NCBI GenBank assembly: GCA_032622095.1
Contig: CP136061.1
Location: 221,745,148-221,809,147, forward strand
DNA length: 64,000 nt
DNA from: Siphonodentalium dalli
Lineage: Eukaryota; Mollusca; Scaphopoda; Gadilida; Siphonodentaliidae
Direction of reading: 5' to 3'
Shown here: one piece after another, positions 32,201-40,860 of the stretch
Position numbering within the stretch: the stretch's first letter is position 1
Layout of the letters: each line of letters begins with the position of its first letter
Translations under genes and position numbers: made by a program
Notes under the pieces: generated by a model
Seen by the model: only the letters and a program-made list of their open reading frames with translations
What the model was told of the DNA's origin: nothing
Database searches by the model: none

Positions 32201-34473
32201 AGAGAAGTACATAGGGCCATTTGTTACGACGGTGATGTGATCATAATTAATCACTTTTCAATAGGGGTGTTCGTAAATTTTATTTAGATCTTATAGTGCC
32301 AGGTTTTAGAATAATCCACTGGAGTAACAAGAATTATTTAAGAATTACGACTGCTGCCAGCATTGATTCATTGTGCTTTTATGGAAACTTGGCAATATCT
32401 GTACCAGCAGAAGCATTGGATCTCGACCATCTGAATCAACAAGTTTTATTTGGTCATGATGTGGACATATATTTTGGAGTGACCATTGTCAAAGTTAGAC
32501 TTTAAACTCCTTAATTTCGACCAGATATCATTTGTCGATGCCTGAGATAAAACGGTGACAATGTTGATATGGGAGACAATAGTCACTGATAAAATATACA
32601 GAGAGGGTTCATGATGGCCAGAAATTTCTTTTGGCCATTTCTGATTTTTGTTTGGCCAGTGATCTATGTCCTGTATAAAGATAAGAGTTATGCCGCTTCC
32701 ATCAGTAAACTGACGAGACTCTAAAGAACCATCATTTTTGACGGGCATTCCCCTAGTCATTGTTTTGATAAGTAAGCATGTGTGATTTTGATAAATTGTT
32801 ATTTATAAACAGGCAAGCAACTGCTAATTATTTTTGACCAATTGCTATTTTTTTGGCCATTTTCCAAACATAATGGTCAGCATATTGTCCAATTTGGCCA
32901 AGGACAGCGTGAGCCCTGTATACAGATCAAGTTCTTCGTAAAGACATACCAAGTGATTGGTATGGCAAATTGGTAACCCAGTTAGTGGACGAGCAGAGTA
33001 ATCCATGCTGCAGGAATGCCACTCTCTTCCCCGTCTTCCTCGTCTGATTCTTCCCATGTGGAATTCTGAACACACCGAGAATATATCCATCTACCGTCTC
33101 GACGCTGTGCTCCTCTATAGGATATCCCTGACTTGTCACCAATTCAGACTGCAATGGATAGAATTTAAGGTGTAGATTCTGATAACAAGCTACATTGAGA
33201 GGCCCAGTTACTAGATTCTCAATAAAGCATTTTTTCATTGCAAAATATATTTAATAAAAGCGGCTAGGCCCCAAATAGGGTGGCTTTATTTGACTGGTGG
33301 CTTTTTCAGAAATAAAAAATTTGATGGAACAACCATAAATCAAACTGTGCTTCCAACAGTCTATGTTAACTATTTCTGAAATATCACGCAATGACAGATG
33401 CAAAATTCATCAGATGTATTCTCAAATTATAACTTGTAACACATAATTCATCTGGGCCCAGATTCTCAAATTTTTAAGTCAACACAGACCATAACTGGGG
33501 TTAAAATTGGCAGACCAAACCTAAATTCAAAATTGATCTGTATTTTCATATAACTAATCCACATACAAAATTTGAAACAACCAGATAACTATAACTAAAG
33601 CTACATGTATCACCTATAAACCAAAAACAAAATTATCAGTAAACTAGGAAAAAATAGGCAGACAGAACCCAAATCAGAACTTTACCTGTATTTTCTTATC
33701 AGTAATCCATATATCAAATTAAAAAACAATCAGATACTTAAAACTAAAGTTATCACCCGGAAACAAAAATAATTGGCAAATTCTAAGTTGACAATTACCA
33801 TCACCCTGGCAAAAATGAACTGACTGAATCCAAATTCAAACTTGTCCTGTATTTTCATGTGGTAATTCACATACAAAATTTGAAAACAATCATTTATCTA
33901 AAACTAAAGTTATCATCATCATAACTCTGCTTGTCCATTCAGCGGACATACACCGCTGATTTCTATAGTCACCCAAAAAAAAAAAATGCAGGGGACAAGG
34001 GAATGGTCCGTCAAAAATGACAGTTGAAAATATCGCTGGTTTTTTTATGAGTATCTTTCTAGAAGTCTGAGATAATGAAATCTTTACTAATTCGCATACA
34101 CTTCCCAAGTTAACCCAAATGAATTTTCCACATCAAATTATAATCTGACAACAAATATATAATGTGTGCAAGATCTTGCAATTGTAACATACTGTATAAC
34201 CGAAGAAACCTGCAATTTAATTAAAGTGCATGTATTTGTATGAAGAACAGCAGAAGTAATATGTTGAAAACATACCATGTTATAGTTAACTGCTGGATCA
34301 GAAGGATTTCCAATTTTGATTTGCAAAATATCACTTGGTCGAAAATCCATTTTCTGTACCAGATTAACATACTTCTGTAGATGACTAGAGAGCTTTGATA
34401 TGCCTGGGAATTGACTTCTACATACACCTAACATCATGAGGCAAGGCACAATTCTGATGAACAAGAAAAACAT
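20125..34473 (-). CDS. Lipase gene B: complete acid lipase family gene (lysosomal/gastric type), 10 coding exons, 428 codons
   Basis: This alpha/beta-hydrolase should cleave triacylglycerols or sterol esters in the secretory/lysosomal compartment or gut lumen. Coding exons are 34276-34473, 32950-33148, 29928-30042, 29029-29179, 28243-28332, 25407-25562, 24432-24503, 23134-23205, 21540-21626 and 20125-20271. All junctions are GT-AG and phases add up to 429 codons including TGA. In order: signal peptide (residues 1-20), a propeptide-like stretch, [41 protein letters not shown] with catalytic Ser202, the cap/lid, [20 protein letters not shown] with Asp374, and NHLDFIWG with His403. Spacings between triad residues match the family. 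NVT at residue 189 is a likely glycosylation site. Its introns hold many MITEs, a decayed exon-4 copy (28860-28990) and large inverted repeats around exons 7-9. Gene A is its tandem paralogue. Confidence 0.94.
20402..20789 (+). mobile_element. Family 1 TTAA double-hairpin MITE, copy 5
   Basis: A complete element with TTAA at both ends and two hairpins; the spacer is slightly shortened. It lies in intron 9 of lipase B. Confidence 0.85.
21109..21475 (+). repeat. Left arm of a large inverted repeat in lipase B
   Basis: About 360 bp beginning TTATTGAAAAGAAAGTATAA, matched in opposite orientation at about 24,935-25,271 with scattered changes. It lies in intron 9. The two arms enclose exons 7-9. 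Confidence 0.75.
21540..21626 (-). CDS. Lipase B exon 9 (catalytic Asp)
   Basis: Exon of 29 codons in phase 0; acceptor AAATTCCCAG, donor GTTGGT. It encodes [20 protein letters not shown] and [10 protein letters not shown]. The Asp after GGH is the triad acid. An earlier CTAG acceptor is rejected because it leaves the wrong frame. Confidence 0.9.
21760..22260 (+). repeat. Tandem array with AGGGCCGTAACTC units
   Basis: Three to four diverged units carry AAAAAGGGCCGTAACTCA.GT, ATAATTGGACGGAA and TTGGCCTGTATTTTTAGCT. A related array in opposite orientation fills 33,470-33,915. Open frames here are products of the array. Confidence 0.7.
23134..23205 (-). CDS. Lipase B exon 8
   Basis: Exon of 24 codons in phase 0; acceptor ATTTTCCAG, donor GTTGGT. 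It encodes [20 protein letters not shown] and HYGQ, matching the family's F.AYDWGS..N..HY.Q segment. Confidence 0.9.
23726..23987 (+). mobile_element. Family 2 TTAA double-hairpin MITE, intact
   Basis: TTAA at both ends, left end CCCTTCCATGACTGGAGC and right end GCTCCCGCCATGAAAGGG. The hairpin stems share GCCA.TGCATTCTCTTATA with family 1, but the tip stems read CTCCC/GGGAG in place of CGACC/GGTCG. It lies in intron 7 of lipase B. Confidence 0.85.
24035..24342. mobile_element. Family 5 element, 5'-truncated
   Basis: One end, ACACTATATCCAGACTTG, and the second hairpin are intact; the other end is lost. It lies 89 bases from exon 7 of lipase B. Confidence 0.7.
24432..24503 (-). CDS. Lipase B exon 7
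   Basis: Exon of 24 codons in phase 0; acceptor TATTTTCTAG, donor GTACGG. It encodes [20 protein letters not shown] then HYKQ, matching the family's highly conserved H.PAGTS.QN..H motif. Confidence 0.93.
24935..25271 (-). repeat. Right arm of a large inverted repeat in lipase B
   Basis: This is the inverted partner of 21,109-21,475, ending ACTTTCTTTTCAATAAA. It lies in intron 6, 135 bases from exon 6. Confidence 0.75.
25407..25562 (-). CDS. Lipase B exon 6 (lid region)
   Basis: Exon of 52 codons in phase 0; acceptor CTAATTGCAG, donor GTGAGT. It encodes [27 protein letters not shown] and [17 protein letters not shown]. Length and phase match gene A exon 6. Confidence 0.92.
25611..26059. mobile_element. 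Family 5 double-hairpin element
   Basis: The end variant is CAGGCCTGAAAATAT with its complement at the right. Two hairpins. It lies in intron 5 of lipase B, 48 bases from exon 6. Confidence 0.75.
26060..27380. other. Intron 5 of lipase B: dispersed repeats
   Basis: Degenerate GATTCGATTCGAAAT-type repeats occur at about 26,190-26,270 and 26,690-26,760. At 27,080-27,200 a short unit, TTTGG.CATTTCTGAATT, is repeated about five times. No exon was seen. Confidence 0.45.
27395..27856 (+). mobile_element. Family 2 MITE, broken and rearranged
   Basis: Family 2 stems and the right end (CTCCCATCAAGAAAGGGTTAA) are present at 27,640-27,856. A detached piece of stem and left end in inverted order lies at 27,395-27,450. 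A G-run and T-rich stretch separate them. Confidence 0.6.
28243..28332 (-). CDS. Lipase B exon 5
   Basis: Exon of 30 codons in phase 0; acceptor ATTTTACAG, donor GTAAGT. It encodes [20 protein letters not shown] then [10 protein letters not shown]. It has one codon more than gene A exon 5. Confidence 0.92.
28644..28790. mobile_element. Family 4 palindrome MITE, left arm shortened
   Basis: Ends are TACAGTAATGCCC and GGGCATTGCTGTA. Most of the left arm has been lost. It lies in intron 4 of lipase B. Confidence 0.75.
28860..28990 (-). pseudogene. Decayed partial duplicate of lipase B exon 4
   Basis: The minus strand reads [20 protein letters not shown] then [12 protein letters not shown], a copy of the second half of exon 4. 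The first half and the acceptor are absent. The nucleophile elbow is GHSQET in place of GHSQGT, and the donor is not preserved. The frame happens to run on from exon 4 through the intron start. It should be spliced out as intron. Confidence 0.75.
29029..29179 (-). CDS. Lipase B exon 4 (nucleophile elbow)
   Basis: Exon of 151 bases, phase 2 in and 0 out; donor GTATGT. It encodes [20 protein letters not shown] then [20 protein letters not shown]. Ser202 lies in GHSQGT, and NVT is a sequon. Confidence 0.94.
29523..29793 (+). mobile_element. Family 3 TTAA MITE
   Basis: It begins CCTTTCTTTACTAAATGG and ends GTATTTAGTAAAGAAAGGGTTAA. A mirrored GAAATGTTCAGATAATAAGTTCAACA motif (about 29,687-29,745) forms an internal hairpin. 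It lies in intron 3 of lipase B. Confidence 0.75.
29763..29900. repeat. Tandem 69-bp duplication over the MITE end
   Basis: The stretch from TTCAATGAGTATTTAGTAAA through TTGAC.GATCTTTG is repeated once directly. It includes the right end of the family 3 MITE and about 40 bases of flank, so it arose after the insertion. Confidence 0.8.
29928..30042 (-). CDS. Lipase B exon 3
   Basis: Exon of 115 bases, phase 1 in and 2 out. It encodes [20 protein letters not shown] then [17 protein letters not shown]. It carries two cysteines (YCKCDE) where gene A has YTKNDK. Confidence 0.93.
30074..30182. mobile_element. Family 4 palindrome, one arm only
   Basis: From GAGCTTTCCGATGAATGGCA to GGGCATTAATGTA, one arm of the palindrome is present; the other arm is gone. 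It lies in intron 2 of lipase B, 32 bases from exon 3. Confidence 0.7.
30183..30780 (-). repeat. Tandem-repeat element related to 40,135-40,860
   Basis: Two diverged units carry GAACAAAGAAGGATAAC.CTAGAATGGAAAAT and ATTTCATTCAGATC.GATA. The edges are GCATACCCC blocks. This is the complement of the array type seen at 40.1 kb. The open frame of 133 codons over it has no recognisable domain and is attributed to the repeat. Confidence 0.6.
30880..31285 (+). mobile_element. Family 1 TTAA double-hairpin MITE, copy 6
   Basis: Complete, with TTAA at both ends. There is a 4-base insertion (TTTTA region) in the stem of the second hairpin. It lies in intron 2 of lipase B. Confidence 0.85.
31436..31595. 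repeat. 63-bp tandem repeat
   Basis: About 2.3 units carry GGTTCTCAC.G.GTCATT, TCGGACCCTGAT.TTGTATAA and a TGCTT.ATAT tail. Confidence 0.7.
31739..32185. mobile_element. Family 5 double-hairpin element
   Basis: Ends are CAAGTCTGGAAATAGTGTGT and the complement. Flanks ATCTGATT and ATCCGATT are an 8-bp duplication with one change. It lies in intron 2 of lipase B. Confidence 0.85.
32950..33148 (-). CDS. Lipase B exon 2
   Basis: Exon of 199 bases, phase 0 in and 1 out; acceptor CCATTGCAG, donor GTATGT. It encodes [34 protein letters not shown] and [18 protein letters not shown]. Confidence 0.94.
33470..33915 (-). repeat. Tandem array, about 130-bp units
   Basis: Three to four diverged units carry CCTGTATTTTC, ACATACAAAATTTGAAA.AA and AACTAAAGTTATCA. 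This is the complement of the array type at 21,760-22,260. It lies in intron 1 of lipase B. Confidence 0.65.
34276..34473 (-). CDS. Lipase B exon 1 (signal peptide and propeptide)
   Basis: It has 66 codons from ATG at 34473 to donor [26 protein letters not shown] is a signal-peptide-like start, followed by a 29-residue stretch absent from gene A, then [12 protein letters not shown] strong acceptor (TATTTTCAG) lies 24 bases upstream at 34497, as in gene A, so a UTR intron is likely and the promoter is further right. Confidence 0.87.
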
Positions 34474-34497
34474 TTTCTATGTGAGGAGGTTTTAATC

Positions 34498-36950
34498 CTG
34501 AAAATATAGAACACAAAAGATATATACATGTATATACAAACATAATTTAATCAAAGGCTGTCAAATCACAAAATACTGTAAAACAATTTGTTGTCGCTTA
34601 ATTATAGCCAATAAGGTTATATATGTTGATAGGTCACACCTCCAGAAAACACAGGTGTGCGAACTAGTTTCCATACAGCAGCCCCACACTTCTTTGGAAA
34701 GATGCCAACAATGTTGATTTCAATTGACTGACCAACAAAGATCATAAGGGCAAAACAAATTTTCAGGTAACGGGCATGAAAAATAGGGGTGGGGAGGTGG
34801 GGGGGGGGGGGGTGTTTACATTTTGTTTAATATTTTTTTCATTTTATTTTCTCTTGGTCTCAAATTAACCTCCAACATAGCTATCCCTTGTAAGTTGTAG
34901 TGTAATTGACTATTAGGGGCCTGCGAATCGCCACTTTTCTGCAGATTCGCAATCTGAAATTGAATCGCGGAGCCGATGTCGACATCGAATCGAACCTTGA
35001 GTCAAATCGGCTAGCCGCCAGTTCAGAACATAGGTCTTCGAAGTCAGTACCATTTTTTTCCATATTAGATGTCGATAAATTTCAGTATAAATAGGAGGTT
35101 GATAGAAAACAACATAGCTGTAGCATGTGCAATTCTCCAATTATATAAGTTACATGTAGATACAGTTTGATTAAGTTTTATTAATTGAAGTAAATTGCTT
35201 CCTAGTACATTTATGTGCATTGAATATGCTCAAAAATAATTACTAATATGCAGTTTACAGTTAATAATTAATTTCGATCTGGACAGTTTTTATATCGATA
35301 CTGCATAATCTGCAGATATATTAATGGCGTGATAACATACCAATAATTAGCTATAAATTTATATGTACGTGTACACCGACAATCCAGTATGCGAAATTTG
35401 GGTACATAAAGATCTATAACAATCCCGATTACACAATCAACCTATAAGAAATGCTAGGCCCTTTTGGACAGTTCGTCCCTTATATGATCTTTTGGACGTA
35501 CGGTATACCTATTAAGTGAACAAACCTTTAATAATTAAAGAAATTTAGAAATTAGCGTATTACAACAAATATCATGGATGTATCGCTCATATATTTCATC
35601 ATCACCCCGAAAAAAATGTCCAACGTAGTGTCGATGATGGGGACAAATTTGATATTTGAAAATATACAAATTGGTTGTCCGGTTCGGTGTTGATACCGAA
35701 TCACAACGGCTATATCGACATCAAATCTAATCTTGAATATTCGCAGGGCCATTTTTACTATTTAATTGATGGCTATTAGAACATTCAAAATGGCGCACTT
35801 TATTTAACCCTTTGCTAACTGGATACTAGCTGATGAGTAGTTACTTGATCATCCATTTGTTGAACTTATTTATGAACAGCCCTACAAATCAATGAATGTA
35901 CACGTATCCAGGGAGAAATCTCAGGCAGTATTTTTTCTGCCGATCGACTGCTCACATTATCAGAACAACCCTAGAAATGAAGAAACAGACCATTACAATG
36001 TAGAGCATGAGGATCAGTAAATAATTTTATCAACTTTTTAGATACATCTATAATCGGATTTAACACCCCTAAAGTATTATTTCTTTGGCTTTGGGGGTAA
36101 AAATATATTTTATTCAAGTTCAGGGACCCACCCATAAAAGCTTAGAGTTATCAGATATCATTTTTTTAAATCTGTTATTTTTCACCACCTGGAATATTTG
36201 GCGGCCTAGCGAATATTCGATGAGCCGACTGACATATTCTCGATACCAAATTAAGTTGAACAAAATGTTGATGTATAACACATTTGGAAAAGTTTATACT
36301 ACAGTTAATTGACAGCACTTTTTTGAGTTAGCAATATTTTTTGGTAATTAATCGATTCTGATAATAAAAGAGTCTTTTGAAGATGTGTTGTTGGAATCTG
36401 ATCGGATTGTGTACCTTTAAATGTAGTGATCAACTTTATGTTGTACATGTATGTGGATACTAGTACATGTACATATTATATTTAGTACACTTTTCAGTTT
36501 TCACATATTACACTGTGTTGATTCAGCCCCATATAACTTGAATGTTACAGCTCGATGTATTTTTCTCCCCATTAAAATGCACAGGTTGATAAAATACAAA
36601 ACAAAAATATTTTTAAAAAATAAATTTATTTTAGTAGATTTTTTTGAAAACCGTTGGGGCCATTCAAAGAGGGTGGGCAGGTTACTATAATATAATACTA
36701 TAATACTATAATACAGATTTTTTTTTTTTTGTGCCTAATATGTGTTGTTTCTCTGCAACTGGGTGCGTGATTGACAGGTGTTTGAAATAGGGTGCGTAGG
36801 GTGTTTTACCATATATGCCAACTTTGGTCAAAATTTTTAACAGATGGAAATTTCAGACAATTTCAAATTACATGTAGGTTGATCGAGATTGTACTTATAA
36901 TTTAATTTGCCAACCAATATTTAAATAATTGTGCAAATATATTGTTTAAT
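34498..36950. other. Stretch upstream of lipase B, no gene seen
   Basis: It contains a G-run at about 34,798-34,812 and two repeat segments with GGGGCCTGCGAATCG-like and GATTCG words (34,914-35,010; 35,440-35,750). The second is related to 15-250 at the left edge of the window. At 35,807 there is a TTAACCCTTTGCTAACTGG end of a family 3-like MITE. The promoter and UTR exon of lipase B should lie here but cannot be placed. Confidence 0.4.
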
Positions 36951-36970
36951 TTAGCCCAAGACTTGAAAAT

Positions 36971-37240
36971 CTAATTGATACAGTGTAATGGATATTTTCC
37001 AGAGTTGAGAAGTTTGATCTTCAAGAGGGGGCGTGTGGGTTGTACAGTAGTACATGTAGTTGTTGATGGAGATGGAAATTCTGAATTGGACACCCATCCA
37101 TTGGAAACACATTCTGTGCAGTAGCTGCGATCCTGTGCATTTTGATATAGATCTACTAAAATTGGATGACACATAACTATAACAGAATTTCTGTGTGAAG
37201 TGAAATCCAAGTTATACAACAGATTATCCATCAGCCGCAT
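36971..37240 (-). CDS. Unrecognised short open frame, possible exon
   Basis: 89 codons from ATG at 37240, reading MRLMDNLLYNLDFTSHRN onward, with a Cys-containing RSYCTECVSNGW. Base composition is slightly less AT-rich than its surroundings. No domain is recognised and no strong donor is seen. It lies head-to-head with the candidate exon at 37,995. It may be a chance frame. Confidence 0.18.
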   Translation of the reverse strand: MRLMDNLLYNLDFTSHRNSVIVMCHPILVDLYQNAQDRSYCTECVSNGWVSNSEFPSPSTTTCTTVQPTRPLLKIKLLNSGKYPLHCIN

Positions 37241-37739
37241 GATCCGTTTCCAACATCAATGATCAACAATCATCAACACACTTTCAGTTCACTTTGCCAA
37301 ACTCTCACACGTTACTGTAAAACTTACTCAGTTATTGAAAGAAAATGAACTTACTTCTGACTAATTCTAACACAAATAAACCGTGATGCGTGTGTCATTC
37401 TAATATTTAAGATATCGTAGCAAATTCATCGCAGATATTTGAATATTTACAGCGTTAATGTTGGTAAAAAAAATTCAGTAAATCACGTGTTGTTGTCATG
37501 CGTTGTTGACTAAACTCGACCTCTGACCTATAAACTACACCACGTGGTCGTTTATTTTTGGAGTATGGAAAGCCAGTTTGTTGTTTGTACGTATTATTAG
37601 ATCTGACAGCAAAATCGCCAGGGCATATTTATTCCATAAAAAGCCAATGTTTCATCATACGTACATGTACACATACAATCCATGAGAAGCTTCCACATAT
37701 GTACATGGAAGAAGAAGAAGAATCGATACTTAATGATAT

Positions 37740-38035
37740 GTCTGGATTTGGATCCTCATGACGCCCCACATTGGCGGGAAACTGATTTCAACGTTTTGGC
37801 GTCATTGGTTCCCGATAACACGTCAACCCCACGGATGTGAGATAATAATGTCCACCCCAACACGCTATTGTTCAACTAGAAAATCGCACCGATTGGCCGG
37901 AAAGAAATATCTAGCACGTACGTGTTTGTGAGACACAAGTCTGGATTTTAATCCTCACGACGTCCTGATTTGGCGGGAAACTGTTTGCAACGTTTTGACG
38001 TCATTATTTCCCGATAACGTAAACATCGCGGATTT
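37740..38035 (+). promoter_or_regulatory. Two direct copies of a module with E2F-like sites
   Basis: Copies at about 37,740-37,835 and 37,939-38,033 share GTCTGGATTT, then TTGGCGGGAAACTG, CAACGTTTTG.CGTCATT and TTCCCGATAAC. TTGGCGGGAAA matches the E2F/DP consensus and TGACGTCA-like words match CREB/ATF. CACGTG occurs at 37,484 and 37,542. The segment is clearly GC-richer than its surroundings, which suggests a promoter. Confidence 0.4.
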
Positions 38036-38186
38036 CCGGTATGGCCTTCATAAATTCACACAAAGGGGCACAACATATCGGGTTGAACTTGAAGCGTCGT
38101 ATATAATCGAGGATGAAGATAAAACTGCCAGTGTCGTTTTTGTTCATTTCTATAATAGTTTTGCCATTCCTGAGATTTCAAATAGA
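37995..38186 (+). CDS. Candidate first exon, unrecognised
   Basis: 64 codons from ATG at 37995 to a strong donor GTGAGT at 38187, in the GC-richer segment just after the second E2F-like module. The text (GLHKFTQRGTTYRVELEASY) matches no family I know. No following exon was found. The ATG overlaps the repeated module, which weakens the case. Confidence 0.22.
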
Positions 38187-38219
38187 GTGAGTATCGTATG
38201 TCACTGCGGAGTGTGGTAA

Positions 38220-39480
38220 TTACATTATTCAATTCAGAGTCAGACACAACTGTCAGTGTCACGACACAAGACCGTCACCGTGGGCGTAACGGTGAATACG
38301 TACGGTACACCGTATACACCACTTGGGAAAACAGTAAAAGTGAACATTTCTCTTTAATATAAAACATTTAAAAGTCAAGAGTTAACTTGATAGAAATTCA
38401 ATTTCCAAAAGCGGAATTCAGTTTATTTCCTTACTGAAAGTGAAACCGAAACGATTCTCCCATTCAATTATAAATTATTAATATTATGAATTTATTGTAA
38501 AAGTTTATATTATTAATATTATTATAATAATAATATTTATATTAATATTTAAATATAACTTAATTATAAGTGTACTGTACCCCCCCCAACTTTGGTCAAA
38601 ATTTTCAACAGAACTTGGAAATTTCATGCCTGCCAAAACATTAGTTGGAAATTTCACACCAACAATACGTCAATAGCCTGAATAGGTTGCATTCCTGTTA
38701 ATTTCAATGTATTCGCCACTACATTAGGCCTTAGATAAGTTAGAACTGTGTTATGACATACTTAATTGGTCACACACTGAATCGACTGATGCAGTGATGG
38801 TAGTTTGGGAGATTATTTTGGGTGACTTTGGACGGGTTTTGGGCCATTGCCACAGCTGATTGCCATGGATATATAAATACCAAAGGTACATAGCAGGATA
38901 TTTGGACCTATTTCTTACCACCCACTATTCAATTACAAGAATAAATATCCACATATTTCATTCATTTAAGAGATTGTAATACCCAGTATTCAAAAACAAA
39001 TAAAACATTATAAAAGTGTTCGAAATCACCCCATTTTACGGTATTTGGGACAATTCGGACATGTTCAGAATGAGATGGTAAGTAACAGCCTATTGCCATT
39101 TGTTGAACTTAATATCTGAACATTTCGTAAGGCCCGGGAACTACTCATCAGTGAGTACTTTGTAAAGAAAGGCCAAGGATTACATAAAAGTTTAGGTCTA
39201 AAAATTAAATAAGAATTTCTTTTAAAACTAAAGTAGAGATTAGAGTTAAAACTAATAAAAGGAGTTAAATTTTTCTCAAATCATTGCAATTCAGTTTGTC
39301 CTAAGGGAACATTGTAATTCAGTGGCAGAAATATAATTAAACAACAATTTACTCACTAACTCAGTGTTAAGAGGAACCAAATTAAGGCTAAAGAAAAAAA
39401 TATATGTGGTTTTGGTTTAGAACTGGTTACCTACCAACCCTATCTCATTCTCAAACCCCCTACACTAAAGAATCTTTATG
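38220..39480. other. Stretch without a gene
   Basis: A TAATATTAT-rich stretch lies near 38,480-38,560. A family 3 MITE end fragment lies at 39,064-39,175 (TGTTGAACTTAATATCTGAA, then GTACTTTGTAAAGAAAGG). The rest is unremarkable. Confidence 0.4.
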
Positions 39481-39761
39481 GTCTGGCCTAACAAAAAAAT
39501 ACGTTTGTTTCCGCTAACGAGCTGAAAAAAATTAGGTACCGTAGGTAGGTAGGCTTAACTTTTTCTTTTTTTTTTACTTTTTTTTTTCAGTATCTTTAAA
39601 AATAACTGTATAATACTTGTCAATAACCCAAACTATGCACTTCTAAGCCCCAATCATGTTAACCCAGATGACAGAGAAACTATAAACTCCAATTCAATCT
39701 TACATATGCTTTAATAATTACATATATACTAGTCTATATACTAATATAGTCTTTGATAATC

Positions 39762-39900
39762 CTAATATTTCCCATATGGTCTGGCGACAACTGGAGTCAG
39801 TCCAGCACCACTGCACTGTTCACATATTGGAGTGACCGTCTTGTACCGATCTCTCAATGATGGCTTCAGAACACCACCTTCTCCGCATTCAGTGAAGGAT
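39762..39900 (-). CDS. Orphan terminal-exon-like frame with a CxxC pair
   Basis: On the minus strand, an acceptor-like TACCTAG is followed by a 45-residue open frame: SFTECGEGGVLKPSLRDRYK, TVTPICEQCSGAGLTPVV and ARPYGKY, then TAG. An ATTAAA lies about 50 bases further on. The CEQC pair could bind zinc. It lies inside the 2.1-kb TIR element, so it may be the end of a transposon protein or a captured host exon. No partner exons were identified. Confidence 0.35.
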
Positions 39901-40134
39901 CTAGGTATTTTTTTTTAGGACACCTGTTTTTGGGCAATGATGTGCCAAAGGCATAACCTGAAGGCCTGAGCGGAGGAAGGTTTGGGAGGGGTGACCCCCC
40001 CCCCCCCCCCCCCCCTACTGATGGTGGGGGTTCTCACCCTGGAAAATTTGTGAAAATCCATTGCATATGGGGGGGTATAGTGTTTTGCATCTGTCCGTCC
40101 GTGCGTCCGTCCATACATCCATACGTCCATCCGA

Positions 40135-40860
40135 TGTCTGTTCATGTCATAACTTGAACAGTAGTACTCGGATCTCAATGAAATTAGGTATGGATGTTCA
40201 CTACTATGAGGACATTAAATAGATGGTTCCATCGTTTTGTTCGGATTTTCCATTCTAGAGTGTTTCATCTTTGTTTATCTGGAAATGTTGGCTTTTTAGT
40301 CTGTCTGGGGTCTGTTCATGTCGTAACTTCAACAGTTGTGCTGGGATCTCAATGAATCTTGGTATGGATGTTCACTACTATGAGGACATTAAAAAGAGGG
40401 TTCCATCGTTTTGTTCGAATTTTCCATTCTAGACTTATACATCTTTGTTTACCTTGAAATATTGGCTTTTTGATCCGTCTGGTGTCTGTTCGTGTCGTAA
40501 CTTCAACAGTTGTGCTGGGATCTCAATGAAATTTGGTATGGATGTTCACTACTATGAGGACATTCAATAGAGTGTTCCGTTGTTCTGTTCCGCTTTTCCA
40601 TTCTAGAGTTATTCATCTTTGTTTATCTGGAAATATTGGCTGTTTGGTCCATCCGACGTCTGTTCTGAGGTCATAACTTGAACAGTAATGCTCGGATCTC
40701 AATGAAATTTTGTATGGATGTTCACCAATATGAGAACATTTAATGGCACATTCAACTGTTTTGTTTTGGTTTTTTGTTTTAAATTATTCATCTTTGTTTA
40801 CATGAAAATGCTGATTTTTTGGGTCCATCTGTCTGAGTACTAGTATAGCAATCATAAGTT
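40135..40860 (+). repeat. 175-bp tandem array, about four units
   Basis: Units start at 40135, 40310, 40484 and 40658 with GTCTGTTC, then TCAATGAAATTTGGTATGGA, TTCCATTCTAGA and CATCTTTGTTTA. A CCGTCC-rich lead-in (40,093-40,133) and a trailing GGGTATGCACCGGATGACAG frame the array. Diverged relatives occur at 30.2-30.6 kb in the other orientation. Confidence 0.85.
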
